Assembly: GCA_034231615.1 (NCBI GenBank)
Contig: CM067302.1
Span: forward strand, 13,682,990 to 13,746,989
Reading direction: 5' to 3'
DNA: 64,000 nucleotides
DNA from: Meghimatium bilineatum
Lineage: Eukaryota > Mollusca > Gastropoda > Stylommatophora > Philomycidae
A program made the translations under genes and the position numbers. Positions 36,801-42,800 of this stretch are shown here, piece by piece. The notes beneath the pieces were generated by a model that saw nothing but the letters and a program-made list of their open reading frames with translations, did not search any database and was not told where the DNA came from. Within the stretch, counting starts at the first letter, position 1. Each line of letters starts with the position of its first letter.

Positions 36801-39800
36801 AGATCTGGTTTGATTATTGTGATTTAGTGTTCCAAATAAGTTACAGGGCTACATCTATTTTCTGCTTGAGCAGAACATCCAGCTGTCCTGGGATTGTGTA
36901 GTTTGAGCTAGTAGAAGTAGGCATAGTAAACACATTGCATAGTTTCCGATAATCAAAGGGAGAACAGTATTTGATAATCAAAGGGAGAACAATATTTGAT
37001 AATCAAAGGGAGAACAGTATTTGATAATCAAAGGGAGAACAATATTTGATAATCAAAGGGAGAACAGTATTTGATAATCAAAGGGAGAACAATATTTGAT
37101 AATCAAAGGGAGAACAGTATTTGATAATCAAAGGGAGAACAGTATTTGATAATCAAAGGGAGAACAATATTTGATAATCAAAGGGAGAACAATATTTGAT
37201 AATCAAAGGGAGAACAATATTTGAAAATCAAAGGGAGAACAATATTTGATAATTAAAGGGAGAACAATATTTGATAATCAAAGGGAGAACAATATTTGAT
37301 AATCAAAGGGAGAACAATATTTGATAATCAAAGGGAGAACAATATTTGATAATCAAAGGGAGAACAGTATTTGATAATCAAAGGGAGAACAGTATTTGAT
37401 AATCAAAGGGAGAACAGTATTTGATAATCAAAGGGAGAACAATATTTGATAATCAAAGGGAGAACAGTGTTTGATAATCAAAGGGAGAACAGTATTTGAT
37501 AATCAAAGGGAGAACAATATTTGATAATCAAAGGGAGAACAGTGTTTGATAATCAAAGGGAGAACAGTATTTGATAATCAAAGGGAGAACAGTATTTGAT
37601 AATCAAAGGGAGAACAATATTTGATAATCGAAGGGAGAACAATATTTGATAATCGAAGGGAGAACAATATTTGCAGATTACTTTATTTGATTCTGATGGT
37701 TTGTCTTTTCTTACATAATCTATAGACTGTGTCACATCCATTGCTGAGCTGCTTTTGTACGATATTATCTTTCAACCACTTCTTACATAATCTATAGACT
37801 GTGTCACATCCATTGCTGAGCTGCTTTTGTACGATATTATCTTTCAACCACTTCTTACATAATCTATAGACTGTGTCACATCCATTGCTGAGCTGCTTTT
37901 GTACGATATTATCTTTCAACCACTTCTTACATAATCTATAGACTGTGTCACATCCATTGCTGAGCTGCTTTTGTACGATATTATCTTTCAACCACTTCTT
38001 ACATAATCTATAGACTGTGTCACATCCATTGCTGAGCTGCTTTTGTACGATATTATCTTTCAACCACTTCTTACATAATCCATAGACTGTGTCACATCCA
38101 TTGCTGAGCTGCTTTTGTACGATATTATCTTTCAACCACTTCTTACATAATCTATAGACTGTGTCACATCCATTGCTGAGCTGCTTTTGTACGATATTAT
38201 CTTTCAACCACTTCTTACATAATCTATAGACTGTGTCACATCCATTGCTGAGCTGCTTTTGTACGATATTATCTTTCAACCACTTCTTACATAATCTATA
38301 GACTGTGTCACATCCATTGCTGAGCTGCTTTTGTACGATATTATCTTTCAACCACTTCTTACATAATCTATAGACTGTGTCACATCCATTGCTGAGCTGC
38401 TTTTGTACGATATTATCTTTCAACCACTTCTTACATAATCTATAGACTGTGTCACATCCATTGCTGAGCTGCTTTTGTACGATATTATCTTTCAACCACT
38501 TCTTACATAATCTATAGACTGTGTCACATCCATTGCTGAGCTGCTTTTGTACGATATTATCTTTCAACCACTTCTTACATAATCTATAGACTGTGTCACA
38601 TCCATTGCTGAGCTGCTTTTGTACGATATTATCTTTCAACCACTTCTTACATAATCTATAGACTGTGTCACATCCATTGCTGAGCTGCTTTTGTACGATA
38701 TTATCTTTCAACCACTTCTTACATAATCTATAGACTGTGTCACATCCATTGCTGAGCTGCTTTTGTACGATATTATCTTTCAACCACTTCTTACATAATC
38801 TATAGACTGTGTCACATCCATTGCTGAGCTGCTTTTGTACGATATTATCTTTCAACCACTTCTTACATAATCTATAGACTGTGTCACATCCATTGCTGAG
38901 CTGCTTTTGTACGATATTATCTTTCAACCACTTCTTACATAATCTATAGACTGTGTCACATCCATTGCTGAGCTGCTTTTGTACGATATTATCTTTCAAC
39001 CACTTCTCTGTTTTACTGCATTTAACAGTCTGAAACTGACATTGCTGTCTCGAGTATCTATCAAACTGTGACATTGCTGTCTCGAGTATCTATCAAACTG
39101 TGACATTGCTGTCTCGAGTATCTATCAAACTGTGACATTGCTGTCTCGAGTATCTATCAAACTGTGACATTGCTGTCTCGAGTATCTATCAAACTGTGAC
39201 ATTGCTGTCTCGAGTATCTATCAAACTGTGACATTGCTGTCTCGAGTATCTATCAAACTGTGACATTGCTGTCTCGAGTATCTATCAAACTGTGACATTG
39301 CTGTCTCGAGTATCTATCAAACTGTGACATTGCTGTCTCGAGTATCTATCAAACTGTGACATTGCTGTCTCGAGTATCTATCAAACTGTGGCATTGCTGT
39401 CTCGAGTATCTATCAAACTGTGACATTGCTGTCTCGAGTATCTATCAAACTGTGGCATTGCTGTCTCGAGTATCTATCAAACTGTGACATTGCTGTCTCG
39501 AGTATCTATCAAACTGTGACATTGCTGTCTCGAGTATCTATCAAACTGTGACATTGCTGTCTCGAGTATCTATCAAACTGTGACATTGCTGTCTCGAGTA
39601 TCTATCAAACTGTGACATTGCTGTCTCGAGTATCTATCAAACTGTGACATTGCTGTCTCGAGTATCTATCAAACTGTGACATTGCTGTCTCGAGTATCTA
39701 TCAAACTGTGACATTGCTGTCTCGAGTATCTATCAAACTGTGGCATTGCTGTCTCGAGTATCTATCAAACTGTGACATTGCTGTCTCGAGTATCTATCAA

Positions 39801-42800
39801 ACTGTGGCATTGCTGTCTCGAGTATCTATCAAACTGTGACATTGCTGTCTCGAGTATCTATCAAACTGTGACATTGCTGTCTCGAGTATCTATCAAACTG
39901 TGACATTGCTGTCTGAGTAGCTACCAAACTGTGACATTGCTGTCTCGAGTATCTATCAAACTGTGGCATTGCTGTCTCGAGTATCTATCAAACTGTGACA
40001 TTGCTGTCTCGAGTATCTATCAAACTGTGACATTGCTGTCTCGAGTATCTATCAAACTGTGACATTGCTGTCTCGAGTATCTATCAAACTGTGACATTGC
40101 TGTCTGAGTAGCTACCAAACTGTGACATTGCTGTCTGAGTAGCTATCAAACTGTGACATTGCTGTCTCGAGTATCTATCAAACTGTGACATTGCTGTCTC
40201 GAGTATCTATCAAACTGTGACATTGCTGTCTCGAGTATCTATCAAACTGTGACATTGCTGTCTCGAGTATCTATCAAACTGTGACATTGCTGTCTCGAGT
40301 ATCTATCAAACTGTGACATTGCTGTCTCGAGTATCTATCAAACTGTGACATTGCTGTCTCGAGTATCTATCAAACTGTGACATTGCTGTCTGAGTAGCTA
40401 CCAAACTGTGACATTGCTGTCTGAGTAGCTATCAAACTGTGACATTGCTGTCTCGAGTATCTATCAAACTGTGACATTGCTGTCTCGAGTATCTATCAAA
40501 CTGTGACATTGCTGTCTCGAGTATCTATCAAACTGTGACATTGCTGTCTCGAGTATCTATCAAACTGTGACATTGCTGTCTCGAGTATCTATCAAACTGT
40601 GACATTGCTGTCTCGAGTATCTATCAAACTGTGACATTGCTGTCTCGAGTATCTATCAAACTGTGACATTGCTGTCTCGAGTATCTATCAAACTGTGACA
40701 TTGCTGTCTCGAGTATCTATCAAACTGTGACATTGCTGTCTCGAGTATCTATCAAACTGTGACATTGCTGTCTCGAGTATCTATCAAACTGTGACATTGC
40801 TGTCTCGAGTATCTATCAAACTGTGACATTGCTGTCTCGAGTATCTATCAAACTGTGACATTGCTGTCTCGAGTATCTATCAAACTGTGGCATTGCTGTC
40901 TCGAGTATCTATCAAACTGTGACATTGCTGTCTCGAGTATCTATCAAACTGTGACATTGCTGTCTCGAGTATCTATCAAACTGTGACATTGCTGTCTGAG
41001 TAGCTACCAAACTGTGACATTGCTGTCTGAGTAGCTATCAAACTGTGACATTGCTGTCTCGAGTATCTATCAAACTGTGACATTGCTGTCTCGAGTATCT
41101 ATCAAACTGTGACATTGCTGTCTCGAGTATCTATCAAACTGTGACATTGCTGTCTCGAGTATCTATCAAACTGTGACATTGCTGTCTCGAGTATCTATCA
41201 AACTGTGACATTGCTGTCTCGAGTATCTATCAAACTGTGACATTGCTGTCTCGAGTATCTATCAAACTGTGACATTGCTGTCTCGAGTATCTATCAAACT
41301 GTGACATTGCTGTCTCGAGTATCTATCAAACTGTGACATTGCTGTCTCGAGTATCTATCAAACTGTGACATTGCTGTCTCGAGTATCTATCAAACTGTGA
41401 CATTGCTGTCTCGAGTATCTATCAAACTGTGACATTGCTGTCTCGAGTATCTATCAAACTGTGGCATTGCTGTCTCGAGTATCTATCAAACTGTGACATT
41501 GCTGTCTCGAGTATCTATCAAACTGTGACATTGCTGTCTCGAGTATCTATCAAACTGTGACATTGCTGTCTCGAGTATCTATCAAACTGTGACATTGCTG
41601 TCTCGAGTATCTATCAAACTGTGACATTGCTGTCTCGAGTATCTATCAAACTGTGACATTGCTGTCTGAGTAGCTATCAAACTGTGGCATTGCTGTCTGA
41701 GTAGCTACCAAACTGACCAGAAAACCCATGCTTAATCTTATATTGTACAGGATGGATGAGAAATGACATAACCAAAAGGAGAACAAAGAATAGCGACACT
41801 GTTACCTCTCATGCATGTCAAAGAGACGACTAAGAAGGTGTATGAGTGAATTTGACTGTCCCATCCCATGTAAGGTGAACGTGACCCAGACGCCATGCTG
41901 AAGCCGGATGTGTCAGGCTCAAAGGTGCAGATATTGCAACTAAGCTGTAAACCATGACACAGCATGTTCTGTTGTCTGGGCTATGTCCTGATAATCTACT
42001 TCGAGAGTTTGAGAACGAAAGTGGAAGAAGATGAGACTGTGATTCGATATCTGTTATTTAGCTTTATCAATACTAGGTTTGGAGAAATCAGACTGATTCA
42101 ATATCTGTTATTTCACTTTATCAATACTAGGTTTGGAGAGATCCGATTGATTTGATATTAGTTATTTCATTTCAACAATACTAGATGTTAGCAGAGATCA
42201 AAGTATGTGATTTGATATCTGTTATTTCACCATCAATACTAGGTTAGTAGAGATCAGACTCTGTGATTTAAAATCTGTTATTTTATTTCAACAATGTTAG
42301 GTTAGGAGAGATCAGACTCCGTGATTTCAAATCTGCAATTGAGGATTCAAACCTATACCATTACTTCTTCAAAGCTTTGGATCCTGAGTATGGCACAGTC
42401 AAGGAGGAGGTAGGTTTTCTGCGTAGTTTTGACCAGAGGCTGATGTACTGACCAATGTGGGTGATACACTGACCTATATACTGATGCACTGACCACTGTT
42501 ACTGCTGCATAGACCAGTGACCAATATTCTGCTCACTGTTGGTCTGCTGTACTGATCAGTTGCTGACACACTGACCGCTGTTGGTCTGCTGTACTGGTCA
42601 AGTGCTGATATACTGACCACTATATGCTGTGATGCATTTTCAGTAAGGGAGGGGTGAGTGGTTTGCCATTTTAAAAAAGGGTAGACGGTCATTCACCCAT
42701 TTTCTTGTTTAATTCTCTATTTTTTTCTTCAGATATTTGATGACCTATTATGTAACAATCATTGACTGTGAGTACTATACTAAGAGAAGAAAGTGTACTT

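Noticed and set aside
37712-41715. Regular direct repeats considered as a CRISPR array
   Set aside because: Units are contiguous tandem copies with no unique spacers, in an animal intron.
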